Source: CAJXII01 sp965242915 (GTDB lineage Bacteria; Campylobacterota; Campylobacteria; Campylobacterales; Arcobacteraceae). From it: DNA of 64,000 nucleotides. The position numbers were made by a program, and so were the translations under genes. The notes below the pieces were generated by a model. It saw only the letters and a program-made list of their open reading frames with translations. It ran no database searches and had not been told where the DNA came from. The stretch covers positions 1 through 64,000 of the forward strand of contig CBDETN010000024.1 of NCBI GenBank assembly GCA_965242915.1, in the 5' to 3' direction. This document shows positions 28,046-37,130 of the stretch, piece after piece (position 1 is the stretch's first letter; every line of letters begins with the position of its first letter).

Positions 28046-31000
28046 TACAATAGTAGAGGAATTACAAGGTGCTCAAGGTGCAATATGTGACATGGTAAGT
28101 GCATTTGATTTTGATCAAAAGATTAAGGGAAGAGCAGGATTAATTATAACATCTACTATTTGTGATATTGGTGGTAATAGTATATTTTCTTATGATACAG
28201 TTATGAAATACTATAAAGATGAGAATGGAAAAGAACATATTACGGCAGAAATAGCAGGTAAAATTGTAGAAGATATTATATTTGATGCTGGTATAAAGCA
28301 AACAGTAAAAAATACATTAGCAGTTTCAGGTGCAGCATTTTATGAAAGTAATCCAATAGCAGCAGGTGGTGTAGCAGTAGCAACATTTATTACAGGATAT
28401 GCAGTAACAAAAACAGTAAGTAAAACAGCAGGGATATTAACAACTAAAATATTTAAAAAATTGTCTATTAGTGGAACAACAAAAGTTCAATTTGATGAAG
28501 GTAATGAAACTATTGTTGAATATAATCCAGAAACAAACACAACAACACTATCAAATGATGAAGATGTACAAAAAAACATAATCCCAACACTTCAAAATAT
28601 AGGGGTAAACAAAGTATCAATAGACAACCAAACCTACAAAATAGAAAAAGGTAACACAGTTTGGGATATAGCACAAAAAAACAATACAACAGTAGATGAA
28701 CTAATAAAGTTAAATCCTTGGTTAAAAGACAACATGAGTGATGATAAAAGCTGGATACTTATTAAGCCAGGACAAACTATAGAGTTACCACAATCAGATG
28801 AACAAAGAAGTATAGATTCAGGTTCAGAATACAACTCCCAACAAGCCCAGCAAATAATAATAGATCCGCTAGCCCTAGACCTAAATCACAACGGAAAAAT
28901 AGATACCACAAATGCAAATAGTTCAAATACATTATTTGATATGGATAACAATGGTATGTCTGAGATAACTGGATGGATAGATAAAGAAGATGGCTTATTG
29001 GTTTATGATAAAAACAACAATGGAAAAATAGATAATATAAATGAACTATTTGGAAATGAAAACAAAGATGGATACCGTGAGTTAAGAGAACTTATAAACT
29101 CAAATGATGATAATGTAATAGATAAAAATGATACAAAATTTAAAGACTTAAAAATATGGCAAGATTTAAATGGTGACGGTATCTCGCAAAACAATGAATT
29201 AAAAACATTAGATGAGTTAAATATAACTTCAATAAACCTAAACAGTAAAAACACAAACATAGATGATAATGGAAACAATATATTTAAAACTTCAACATTT
29301 ACACAAAACGGACAAGAATATTTAAGCGGTGATGTAAACCTTGCAGTTGATAAAAGATTTACAGATTTTAGGGGTGATTATACTTTGAGTGTAGATGCTT
29401 TGTTTTTACCTTGGCTTCGTGGGTATGGAGATGTAAAAGATGCACATATAGCATATAGTATGGATGAAGAGTTTAAAGAGTTTACAAAAACTTTGGTAAA
29501 TGATGAACAAAAAGCATACAATGAATTTGATACATATTTGAAGAAATGGAGTGGCTTAGATAAAGTACATAGTGCTAATGGTATCACAAGAGATACTTTA
29601 ACAATGGATGATAAAGTCTGGATAATGGAAACTTTAAGTGGTGAAGACTTTTTTAAATCTAGGATAGAAACAGCCTATTCAAATAATAGAAATAGTTCAA
29701 ATAGGTATGACACTGGATATATAGATGAACAATACAATAATCTAAAGACAAAGAACTACAGTATATTTGCTTCACAGTCATTTTATAAAGATGGTTTCAA
29801 TGGAAGCTATTACTCTGTCAATCAAGATAAGATGGTGGTATATGATAAAGAACTTCTAAATAATTCTATAGTTGAGTTTATCAATTCATCTAGTAATATA
29901 AAAGATGCTATGGGATTTGTTTTTGCACTAGATAAACTCAAAAATGATTTAGATATAAATATAGCTGACCTTACAAACAATATAACAAATAATAAAGAGA
30001 TGATAGCCAATGTCTTGAATGATACTGCCAACTTATCAGTATTTCAAAATAGTTTTAATGGTAGTTCGGGTGATGATATTGTGTTTGGGACTGATGGGGA
30101 TGATAAGTTAAACGGTGGGAGTGGAAACGATACTATAGATGGTGGAACCGGAAACGATACTTTAAATGGAAATAGTGGAGATGATAAGCTAATTGGAAAT
30201 AGCGGAGATGATATTTTATATGGAGAAAATGGAAACGATATATTAAATGGCGGAACAGGTAACGACACTTTAAATGGTGGATATGGAAATGATACATATA
30301 TTTTTAACCTTGGAGATGGTAATGATACTATAAATGAAGATAGATATTGGCGCTATACCAGTACAGATAAAATCATATTTGGAGAAGGGATAGACAAAGA
30401 TGATATAACCTTGTCAAAACATAACAACGATATATTATTAACCATCAATAAAAATGATTCAATTGTTATTAAAAATTGGTTTAAAAATTCAGACCATCAA
30501 ATAGAAAACTTTGAATTTGCAGATGGCACAATTTTAAGTAAAAGTGAATTTGAAGGAAGAGGTGTAGTAGTTGAAGGTACGAATGACAATGATAATCTGT
30601 CTGGTTCAAATTCATCTGATATTATTACTGGGAAGGATGGAGATGACATCATAAATGGAAATAGTGGAAACGATATTATAGATGGTGGAAACGGTAACGA
30701 TACTATAAATGGCGGAGATGGAAATGACACTATAGATGGTGGAACTGGAGATGATACTATAGATGGCGGAAACGGAGATGACACTATAGATGGCGGAACC
30801 GGAAATGATACTATAAATGGAAATGGTGGAGATGATAAGCTAATTGGAAATAGCGGAGATGATATTTTATATGGAGAAAATGGAAACGATATATTAAATG
30901 GCGGAACAGGTAACGACACTTTAAATGGTGGATATGGAAATGATACATATATTTTTAACCTTGGAGATGGTAATGATACTATAAATGAAGATAGATATTG

Positions 31001-31940
31001 GCGCTATACCAGTACAGATAAAATCATATTTGGAGAAGGGATAGACAAGGATGATATAACCTTGTCAAAACATAACAACGATATATTATTAACCATCAAT
31101 AAAAATGATTCAATTGTTATTAAAAATTGGTTTAAAAATTCAGACCATCAAATAGAAAACTTTGAATTTGCAGATGGCACAATTTTAAGTAAAAGTGAAT
31201 TTGAAGGAAGAGGTGTAGTAGTTGAAGGTACGAATGACAATGATAATCTGTCTGGTTCAAATTCATCTGATATTATTACTGGGAAGGATGGAGATGACAT
31301 CATAAATGGAAATAGTGGAAACGATATTATAGATGGTGGAAACGGTAACGATACTATAAATGGCGGAGATGGAAATGACACTATAGATGGTGGAACTGGA
31401 GATGATACTATAGATGGCGGAAACGGAGATGACACTATAGATGGCGGAACCGGAAATGATACCATAAATGCAAACAGTTCAAATACATTCTTTGATATGG
31501 ATAACAATGGTATGTCTGAGATAACAGGATGGATAGATAAAGAAGATGGACTGCTAGTATATGATAAAAACAACAATGGAAAAATAGATAATATTAATGA
31601 ACTATTTGGAAATGAAAACAAAGATGGATACAGTGAGCTAAGAGAACTTATAAATTCAAATGGTGATAATGTAATAGATAAAAATGATACAAAATTTAAA
31701 GACTTAAAAATATGGCAAGATATAAACGGTGACGGTATCTCACAATCAAATGAATTAAAAACATTAGATGAGTTAAATATAACTTCAATAAATCTAAACA
31801 GTAAAAACACAAACATAGATGATAATGGAAACAATATATTTAAAACTTCAACATTTACACAAAACGGACAAGAATATTTAAGCGGTGATTTGGAGTTGCA
31901 AACTAGTAACTTATATGTAGACTATAAAAAAGCAGCATAA
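28032..31940 (+). CDS. Chimeric RTX module: hydrophobic head, LysM, SPM, RTX units, second partial SPM
   Basis: The 1302-aa protein has a head with hydrophobic segments (about 98-140, NTLAVSGAAFYESN, GGVAVATFITGYAV), LysM (about 203-254), an SPM from D278-P279, the middle domain and two 217-aa type B RTX units (RYWRYTSTDK). It then jumps inside an RTX repeat (GGTGNDTI) to NANSSNTFFDMDNNG, i.e. into the interior of another SPM lacking its Asp-Pro, and ends DYKKAA. The junction near 31468 falls in ATAAATG, shared by RTX and SPM DNA. It keeps calcium-binding repeats but no T1SS signal. It is a recombination product or, less likely, an assembly chimera. Confidence 0.75.
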   Translation: MATINTIVEELQGAQGAICDMVSAFDFDQKIKGRAGLIITSTICDIGGNSIFSYDTVMKYYKDENGKEHITAEIAGKIVEDIIFDAGIKQTVKNTLAVSGAAFYESNPIAAGGVAVATFITGYAVTKTVSKTAGILTTKIFKKLSISGTTKVQFDEGNETIVEYNPETNTTTLSNDEDVQKNIIPTLQNIGVNKVSIDNQTYKIEKGNTVWDIAQKNNTTVDELIKLNPWLKDNMSDDKSWILIKPGQTIELPQSDEQRSIDSGSEYNSQQAQQIIIDPLALDLNHNGKIDTTNANSSNTLFDMDNNGMSEITGWIDKEDGLLVYDKNNNGKIDNINELFGNENKDGYRELRELINSNDDNVIDKNDTKFKDLKIWQDLNGDGISQNNELKTLDELNITSINLNSKNTNIDDNGNNIFKTSTFTQNGQEYLSGDVNLAVDKRFTDFRGDYTLSVDALFLPWLRGYGDVKDAHIAYSMDEEFKEFTKTLVNDEQKAYNEFDTYLKKWSGLDKVHSANGITRDTLTMDDKVWIMETLSGEDFFKSRIETAYSNNRNSSNRYDTGYIDEQYNNLKTKNYSIFASQSFYKDGFNGSYYSVNQDKMVVYDKELLNNSIVEFINSSSNIKDAMGFVFALDKLKNDLDINIADLTNNITNNKEMIANVLNDTANLSVFQNSFNGSSGDDIVFGTDGDDKLNGGSGNDTIDGGTGNDTLNGNSGDDKLIGNSGDDILYGENGNDILNGGTGNDTLNGGYGNDTYIFNLGDGNDTINEDRYWRYTSTDKIIFGEGIDKDDITLSKHNNDILLTINKNDSIVIKNWFKNSDHQIENFEFADGTILSKSEFEGRGVVVEGTNDNDNLSGSNSSDIITGKDGDDIINGNSGNDIIDGGNGNDTINGGDGNDTIDGGTGDDTIDGGNGDDTIDGGTGNDTINGNGGDDKLIGNSGDDILYGENGNDILNGGTGNDTLNGGYGNDTYIFNLGDGNDTINEDRYWRYTSTDKIIFGEGIDKDDITLSKHNNDILLTINKNDSIVIKNWFKNSDHQIENFEFADGTILSKSEFEGRGVVVEGTNDNDNLSGSNSSDIITGKDGDDIINGNSGNDIIDGGNGNDTINGGDGNDTIDGGTGDDTIDGGNGDDTIDGGTGNDTINANSSNTFFDMDNNGMSEITGWIDKEDGLLVYDKNNNGKIDNINELFGNENKDGYSELRELINSNGDNVIDKNDTKFKDLKIWQDINGDGISQSNELKTLDELNITSINLNSKNTNIDDNGNNIFKTSTFTQNGQEYLSGDLELQTSNLYVDYKKAA
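30276..31466 (+). repeat. RTX-coding repeats (type B, 651 bp), two units
   Basis: Two near-identical units start with GGTGGATATGG at about 30276 and 30927, 651 bp apart, and encode the NEDRYWRYTSTDK variant. The second is cut near 31468 by fusion to SPM sequence. The same unit type dominates the RTX tract of 43997-50989. Confidence 0.85.
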
Positions 31941-31959
31941 ATTTGAAAATTTACAAAAA

Positions 31960-31978
31960 CTGTGACGCTAACTGTGAC
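31960..31978 (+). repeat. Cassette-boundary direct repeat, copy 6
   Basis: Perfect CTGTGACGCTAACTGTGAC after the chimeric RTX module. Both flanks equal those of copy 2 (after the 1857 module), in line with both modules having the same TSNLYVDYKKAA tail. Confidence 0.75.
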
Positions 31979-32033
31979 GCAGATTATATAAAATGAAGTA
32001 AGAGATTTAAAAAAAACAGAAAGGCAGTGTAAA

Positions 32034-32858
32034 ATGGGAGCTTTAATAATAATTGTACCAATAGTTATATACTATTATTTAATAAAATGGTTATTTAATA
32101 AATACTATAAGGATACAAATAAGACAAAAAGAAAAATATATTTTATTTTACTTGTAACTTTACCCTTTTGGGATCATATGGCAGGATATGCTTATTATAA
32201 ATATCTATGTTATACAAATGGTGGAGTGAAGATATATAAAACTGTGACTGATTTGCAGGAGCAGAAGGATTATTGGTTTTATGAAGGATTGAATGTAGTT
32301 GATAATTCATTTAATGATAAACAATTTAAATATTTATCAAAAAATGGATTAGTTAAAAGAGAAATTCAATATAAAATTAAAGAAAAAGAATGGGCTTTAA
32401 AAATGATTTACCTAAACTACTGCAACAACAAATACAACAACCTGCCAACCACTCACAAGAACTATAAAAATTCTTGCACTAATGCAGATAAACTAATAAA
32501 GAAGTATGATTTAAAAAATGTTATTAAGGTGCCTAGGAGTTTGTATATAGTTTCTAGCTCAGAGCAATATAAAAATAAGTATTTAGAAAAAAACTTTATA
32601 ATGGCTAGTTTGCATAAAGTCTTGCCTTTTGGATTTGGTTTAACTCGTATCGTTAACATAAAAACCAATCAAACAATGGGAGAATATATGAATTTCTCTT
32701 TGAGACATGGATGGTATGTAGATAGTTTACTTAATATAGTTGGATATAAATCAACAATTCAAAGTATGTGTAGTTATTATGGAAATAGAATCAAACTACA
32801 AGAAAAAGTAATCCCAAACCCATATAAACAAAATAATAAAATAACACAAGGAAAATAA
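32034..32858 (+). CDS. Two-helix membrane protein, probable lipase immunity protein (variant 3)
   Basis: The 274-aa product has the family start (two helices), a middle related to that of 7574 (YEGLNVVDNSFNDKQF...IQYKIKEKEW), the shared NYCNNKYNN/YKNSC block, and a C-terminal third (IVSSSEQYKNKYLEKN...SMCSYYGNR) that recurs in 57282 with a different middle. Its N-terminal part has YLCYTNGGVKIY where the others have YLCFSKGGITIY. It precedes the lipase module at 32860 by 1 nt. Confidence 0.7.
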   Translation: MGALIIIVPIVIYYYLIKWLFNKYYKDTNKTKRKIYFILLVTLPFWDHMAGYAYYKYLCYTNGGVKIYKTVTDLQEQKDYWFYEGLNVVDNSFNDKQFKYLSKNGLVKREIQYKIKEKEWALKMIYLNYCNNKYNNLPTTHKNYKNSCTNADKLIKKYDLKNVIKVPRSLYIVSSSEQYKNKYLEKNFIMASLHKVLPFGFGLTRIVNIKTNQTMGEYMNFSLRHGWYVDSLLNIVGYKSTIQSMCSYYGNRIKLQEKVIPNPYKQNNKITQGK

Positions 32859-32859
32859 A

Positions 32860-34701
32860 ATGTCAGAAATAAAAACAGCATTGGGTAATGCACTAAAAGC
32901 AAATGCAAGTTATGCGGATTTAAGTAAAAATACAAGTGCCAATGAGTATATGGACCAACTTTATGGAAATAAAAAACAAGAAATTAAAGGACAAGGTTTT
33001 ACCATAAACCAAGCCAAAGCCTTCGCAGGAGTTACAGAACAAAGAGATGAAAACAATCAAATAGTAAGAGACCCGAAAACAAAAGAGATACAGTATCAGT
33101 TTGAGACTAGAAAAAAACTTGATAGTAATGATAATCCAATAAAAGACGATAATGGAAAATATATTAAAGAACGCTCAAAAGGCTACTCAATCCAAGCATC
33201 ATCAGGTGATTACAATATAGGAAATCTTAGTGGATTTGATGCTGTACTTCTAAAAAACAATGAAACTGGAGAATTAACTCTTTCTATAAGAGGAACATCT
33301 AGTCTTATGGATATTATTGCTGATGCACAATTAGGTAAAGATGGTACTGCTTATTTTCAAGAAATATCAATGAATAATTTTTATGATAAATTAATTGAAG
33401 AAGGAGTTGTAACTTCATCAGATAAATTAACTGTTACAGGTCATTCACTTGGTGGATTTTTGGCTCAAAAATTTACAATTGACCATCCTGATGTAGTTGA
33501 CCATACATATACCTATAATGCCCCAGGTATTGGTGGACTTGCTTCTGAAATTTTACAATTATTAGGTGTTTTACCAGAAAATATACCCCATGACAAGATT
33601 ACAAACATAACTACAGATGGATTTATTTCTTTATTTGAAGATTTGGGGATAAATATAGGTAGTAAAGATGTTGAAATCGGTGGTGGAAATAGTCACTTAA
33701 TATTAACAATAGTATCAATCCTGCAATCAGCATTAGATGGTGGAATACTTACTTTTAATGACTTGCAAAAATATTTACAAAACAAAGGACATCTAACAAT
33801 CCAAGACAGAACAAACCTAGCCCAAATGATAAATGCAGGTGGATTACCTTGGAATTACAACTCCCAACAAGCCCAGCAAATAATAAGAGTATATGATCCG
33901 CTAGCCCTAGACCTAAACCACAACGGAAAAATAGACACAATAAATGCAAACAGTTCAAATACATTCTTTGATATGGATGGAGATGGTATGTCTGAGATAA
34001 CTGGATGGATAGATAAAGAAGATGGCTTATTGGTATATGACAAAAATAATAATGGAAAGATAGATAATATAAACGAACTATTTGGAAATAAAAACAAAGA
34101 TGGATACCGTGAGCTAAGAGAACTTATAAACTCAAATGATGATAATGTAATAGATAAAAATGATACAAAATTTAAAGACTTAAAAATATGGCAAGATTTA
34201 AATGGTGACGGTATCTCGCAAAACAATGAATTAAAAACATTAGATGAGTTAAATATAACTTCAATAAACCTAAACAGTAAAAACACAAACATAGATGATA
34301 ATGGAAACAATATATTTAAAACTTCAACATTTACACAAAACGGACAAGAATATTTAAGCGGTGATGTAAACTTTGCAGTTGATAAAAGATTTACAGATTT
34401 TAGAGGTGATTATACTTTGAGTGTAGATGCTTTGTTTTTACCTTGGCTTCGTGGTTATGGAAATGTAAAAGATGCACATATAGCATATAGTATGGATGAA
34501 GAGTTTAAAGAGTTTACAAAAACTTTGGTAAATGATGAACAAAAAGCATACAATGAATTTGATACATATTTGAAGAAATGGAGTGGCTTAGATAAAGTAC
34601 ATAGTGCTAATGGTATCACAAGAGATACTTTAACAATGGATGATAAAGCATATTACTCTGTAAATCAGGATAGGTTTATTGGATATAAAAAAACAGCATA
34701 A
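32860..34701 (+). CDS. Truncated toxin module: lipase head (IRGTSS subtype) plus SPM
   Basis: The 613-aa module's lipase head has GHSLGG with Ser196. It belongs to a second subtype, with IRGTSSLMDIIADAQLG in place of FRGSELTSPMDILADIQLG, shared with 58135 and 62584. The variable first 55 residues (SKNTSANEYMDQLYGNKK) match 58135. The junction is RVYDP (D346-P347). The SPM carries DMDGDGMSE where others have DMDNNGMSE, closer to a canonical calcium loop. It continues to LTMDDKAYYSVNQDRFIGYKKTA, skipping most of the middle domain: the sequence jumps from DDK to YYSVNQD, an internal deletion. No RTX repeats. Confidence 0.8.
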   Translation: MSEIKTALGNALKANASYADLSKNTSANEYMDQLYGNKKQEIKGQGFTINQAKAFAGVTEQRDENNQIVRDPKTKEIQYQFETRKKLDSNDNPIKDDNGKYIKERSKGYSIQASSGDYNIGNLSGFDAVLLKNNETGELTLSIRGTSSLMDIIADAQLGKDGTAYFQEISMNNFYDKLIEEGVVTSSDKLTVTGHSLGGFLAQKFTIDHPDVVDHTYTYNAPGIGGLASEILQLLGVLPENIPHDKITNITTDGFISLFEDLGINIGSKDVEIGGGNSHLILTIVSILQSALDGGILTFNDLQKYLQNKGHLTIQDRTNLAQMINAGGLPWNYNSQQAQQIIRVYDPLALDLNHNGKIDTINANSSNTFFDMDGDGMSEITGWIDKEDGLLVYDKNNNGKIDNINELFGNKNKDGYRELRELINSNDDNVIDKNDTKFKDLKIWQDLNGDGISQNNELKTLDELNITSINLNSKNTNIDDNGNNIFKTSTFTQNGQEYLSGDVNFAVDKRFTDFRGDYTLSVDALFLPWLRGYGNVKDAHIAYSMDEEFKEFTKTLVNDEQKAYNEFDTYLKKWSGLDKVHSANGITRDTLTMDDKAYYSVNQDRFIGYKKTA

Positions 34702-34720
34702 ATTATGAAATTTATTAATT

Positions 34721-34739
34721 TTGTGACACTAACTGTGAC
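34721..34739 (+). repeat. Cassette-boundary direct repeat, copy 7 (diverged)
   Basis: TTGTGACACTAACTGTGAC: the first heptamer has one change and the 5-nt spacer reads ACTAA. The TGTGAC core and the 12-nt spacing are kept, which points to TGTGAC-N6-TGTGAC as the constrained part. Confidence 0.65.
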
Positions 34740-34774
34740 GCAGTTAAGATAGAACATAAAAAAGGAGCATTATT

Positions 34775-34882
34775 ATGAAAATAATATTAATTTTTTCAAA
34801 TTTAGAACCAAAAGCTTTACACTTTGGTATAACCGTAGAAAGTGAACTGGAAACAGATGATTTTATTGGTAAGGTGGCATGA
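34775..34882 (+). CDS. Short ORF of unknown function (35 aa), possible partner-gene or module remnant
   Basis: A good AAAAAAGGAG site precedes this 35-codon frame, which encodes a hydrophobic start (MKIILIFSN) and an acidic end (ESELETDDFIGKVA). Its stop overlaps the ribosome site of the next gene (GGTAAGGTGGCATGATATG), and the last residues KVA are that site read as codons. It could be a leader peptide coupled to 34884 or the remains of a deleted module. I recognise no family. Confidence 0.4.
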   Translation: MKIILIFSNLEPKALHFGITVESELETDDFIGKVA

Positions 34883-34883
34883 T

Positions 34884-35426
34884 ATGTATTTTATTATATA
34901 TGCAATTATTGGACTAGTAGTTTACTTTTTTGTTTCAAAAACAATAGTTGAATTTGTTAGAAAAAAATTAAAAGAAAACTATATTATAAATATAAATAAA
35001 AAATATTTAGTATATATTACAAGAATATTTTTTATCATACTTCCTTTTTATCTTTTTGCAGTATTTCAGTTTAGTTTTGTACAAGAATTAAATGTTGGAG
35101 ATTTGCCTAGAAGTACTATGGATATAAATGTATCTAAAGATTGTAAATTATATTTATGGAGTAATTATTTAAGTAATACACTAAAAAATCCAAAACCAGA
35201 TATGCCTTCTTTAATAGAAAATGGTTCTTATCATTTTGGGCATCATTGGCTTTTAGAAATAAATCCTATTAAATCTTCACCAATTGAAGTATTAAAACAC
35301 GAGAAGTGCTTAGCAACAATTCTGAAAAAAATGTATAGATATGATGGTAAAACAAGATATATCATTTATGAGGGCGAAAAGAAGAGAGAGAATATAGTAT
35401 TTGAAATAATCAAATATAAAAAATAA
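34884..35426 (+). CDS. Two-helix Cys-containing membrane protein, probable immunity protein of a papain-like toxin
   Basis: I chose the ATG at 34884 (AAGGTGG site 8 nt upstream) over an in-frame ATG at 34842 because the latter adds a polar stretch inside the short upstream ORF. The 180-aa product has two hydrophobic segments (about 1-18 and 44-65) and a C-terminal domain with SKDCKLYLW and HEKCLATILKKM ending YIIYEGEKK, homologous to the end of 21182-21883. It precedes the papain-like module at 35448 by 21 nt. Confidence 0.65.
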   Translation: MYFIIYAIIGLVVYFFVSKTIVEFVRKKLKENYIININKKYLVYITRIFFIILPFYLFAVFQFSFVQELNVGDLPRSTMDINVSKDCKLYLWSNYLSNTLKNPKPDMPSLIENGSYHFGHHWLLEINPIKSSPIEVLKHEKCLATILKKMYRYDGKTRYIIYEGEKKRENIVFEIIKYKK

Positions 35427-35447
35427 ATTTATTAGTAGGAGATAAAA

Positions 35448-36602
35448 ATGGCAACAATTTCAATTTATGTGGATCCAGATGGTTCAAGTAGTATAGGTGG
35501 TCATGTTTTTGTAGGTTTGACTGATAATAACGGCAACACCAAGTATTATGGATATTATCCTAAAGACACTATAGACTCTGTATATGGCGAGGGTATAGTG
35601 TTGGATGAAAAGTTAAAAGATAAAGAGGATGAAACTACCAGAGTAGAGACAGCAAAACAAAGTGGACCAATAGCAGAAAATTATTTAACAGATGATCAAT
35701 ACAATGATATAAATAACTATATTCAAGATAGAATTGAAAATCCAGGAGATTATTTTTTAGCTGGAGAGATAGGAGAACAAACTGATAATTGTGCAACATT
35801 TATAGGTGATGTTTTGGATGCTGGGGGAATAGATAATGGATTTGGAAATGTTCCAAATTGGTTTGAAGATGATAAAAAGTTTTATGATATGTACGGAGAT
35901 AATTATGATGGGATAGGGAGTGATAACCGAAGTACGATACCCTCTTTTGAATCCTACAACTCCCAACAATCCCAGCAAATAATAATAGATCCGCTAGCCC
36001 TAGACCTAAATCATAATGGAAAAATAGATACCACAAATGCAAACAGTTCAAAAGCATTTTTTGATATGGATAACAATGGTATGTCTGAGATAACAGGATG
36101 GATAGATAAAGAAGATGGCTTATTGGTATATGATAAAAACAACAATGGAAAGATAGATAATATAAACGAACTATTTGGAAATAAAAACAAAGATGGATAC
36201 AGTGAGTTAAGAGAACTTATAAATTCAAATGGTGATAATGTAATAGATAAAAATGATACAAAATTTAAAGACTTAAAAATATGGCAAGATTTAAATGGTG
36301 ACGGTATCTCGCAAAACAATGAATTAAAAACATTAGATGAGTTAAATATAACTTCAATAAACCTAAACAGTAAAAACACAAACATAGATGATAATGGAAA
36401 CAATATATTTAAAACTTCAACATTTACACAAAACGGTCAAGAATATTTAAGCGGTGATGTAAACTTTGCAGTTGATAAAAGATTTACAGATTTTAGGGGT
36501 GATTATAGCTTAATGGATGAAGATTTTAAAAAGTTTACACAAACTTTGGTAAATGATGAGCAAAAAGCTTACGGTGAATTTGATACATATTTAAAAAAAT
36601 AA
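35448..36602 (+). CDS. Truncated toxin module: permuted papain-like head plus SPM
   Basis: The 384-aa product's head has GGHVFVGLTDNNG (H19) and DNCATFIGDVLDAGG (C115). From DQYNDINNYIQDR onward it is identical to 21901, while the His-bearing half differs, so the enzyme itself is mosaic. The SPM starts at D181-P182. After RGDYSL it jumps to MDEDFKKFTQ, missing the SVDALFLPWLRGYGDVK segment, and ends EFDTYLKK without the usual (V/A)A tail. The deletion sits between short TTATAG/TATAGC repeats. No RTX repeats or secretion signal. The spacer after it (36603-36683) holds only AT-rich sequence. Confidence 0.75.
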   Translation: MATISIYVDPDGSSSIGGHVFVGLTDNNGNTKYYGYYPKDTIDSVYGEGIVLDEKLKDKEDETTRVETAKQSGPIAENYLTDDQYNDINNYIQDRIENPGDYFLAGEIGEQTDNCATFIGDVLDAGGIDNGFGNVPNWFEDDKKFYDMYGDNYDGIGSDNRSTIPSFESYNSQQSQQIIIDPLALDLNHNGKIDTTNANSSKAFFDMDNNGMSEITGWIDKEDGLLVYDKNNNGKIDNINELFGNKNKDGYSELRELINSNGDNVIDKNDTKFKDLKIWQDLNGDGISQNNELKTLDELNITSINLNSKNTNIDDNGNNIFKTSTFTQNGQEYLSGDVNFAVDKRFTDFRGDYSLMDEDFKKFTQTLVNDEQKAYGEFDTYLKK

Positions 36603-36683
36603 TATTACTTGTCAAAATAGTATATTTATAGTAAATAATAAAAAACTTAGCTGTACTTTTTTAAAAAATAAAAAGGTGGCATA

Positions 36684-37130
36684 ATGGATTATTATATTTT
36701 GATAAAAAGATACTTTTTAGGATTGTTTTTAATTATTATATTTAATACCTCTGCAAATGCGGGATGGGGAGGTATGACATATCCAAAGCATGTAGAAAAT
36801 TTGGTTGATAATGTTTATAAAATACTAATAAAAAATAAAATATGTAGTGAAAGATATAGAGATTGTACAGATATGCTTATAATGTCAAATCATCATGAAA
36901 TTATTCATATCAGTGTATATTCTTTAAAGGATATACAAGTTGCAAATAAGATTGTAGATGCTTGTATAGATGAATATATTGCAGGTCATAAATTAGGACA
37001 TAAAAAAATGGGAATACATTTCACTACTATAAATATGTCTTATAAAGAAATTGGTGAGATAGGTTTTTTTGATGGTTTATTCAATGATCATTATTTATTA
37101 AAATTAAAATTAAGAGGAGAAGAGAAATGA
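36684..37130 (+). CDS. Exported small Cys-rich protein, probable immunity protein
   Basis: The 148-aa product has a signal peptide (hydrophobic about 11-22, likely cleavage after SANA) and a mature part with KICSERYRDCTDML and VDACIDEY, suggesting disulfides in the periplasm. AAAAAGGTGGCATA precedes the start. It overlaps the first frame of the decayed papain-like module by 4 nt (ATGA). It is soluble, unlike the membrane partners of the other papain-like heads, so it protects differently if it is an immunity protein at all. Confidence 0.6.
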   Translation: MDYYILIKRYFLGLFLIIIFNTSANAGWGGMTYPKHVENLVDNVYKILIKNKICSERYRDCTDMLIMSNHHEIIHISVYSLKDIQVANKIVDACIDEYIAGHKLGHKKMGIHFTTINMSYKEIGEIGFFDGLFNDHYLLKLKLRGEEK

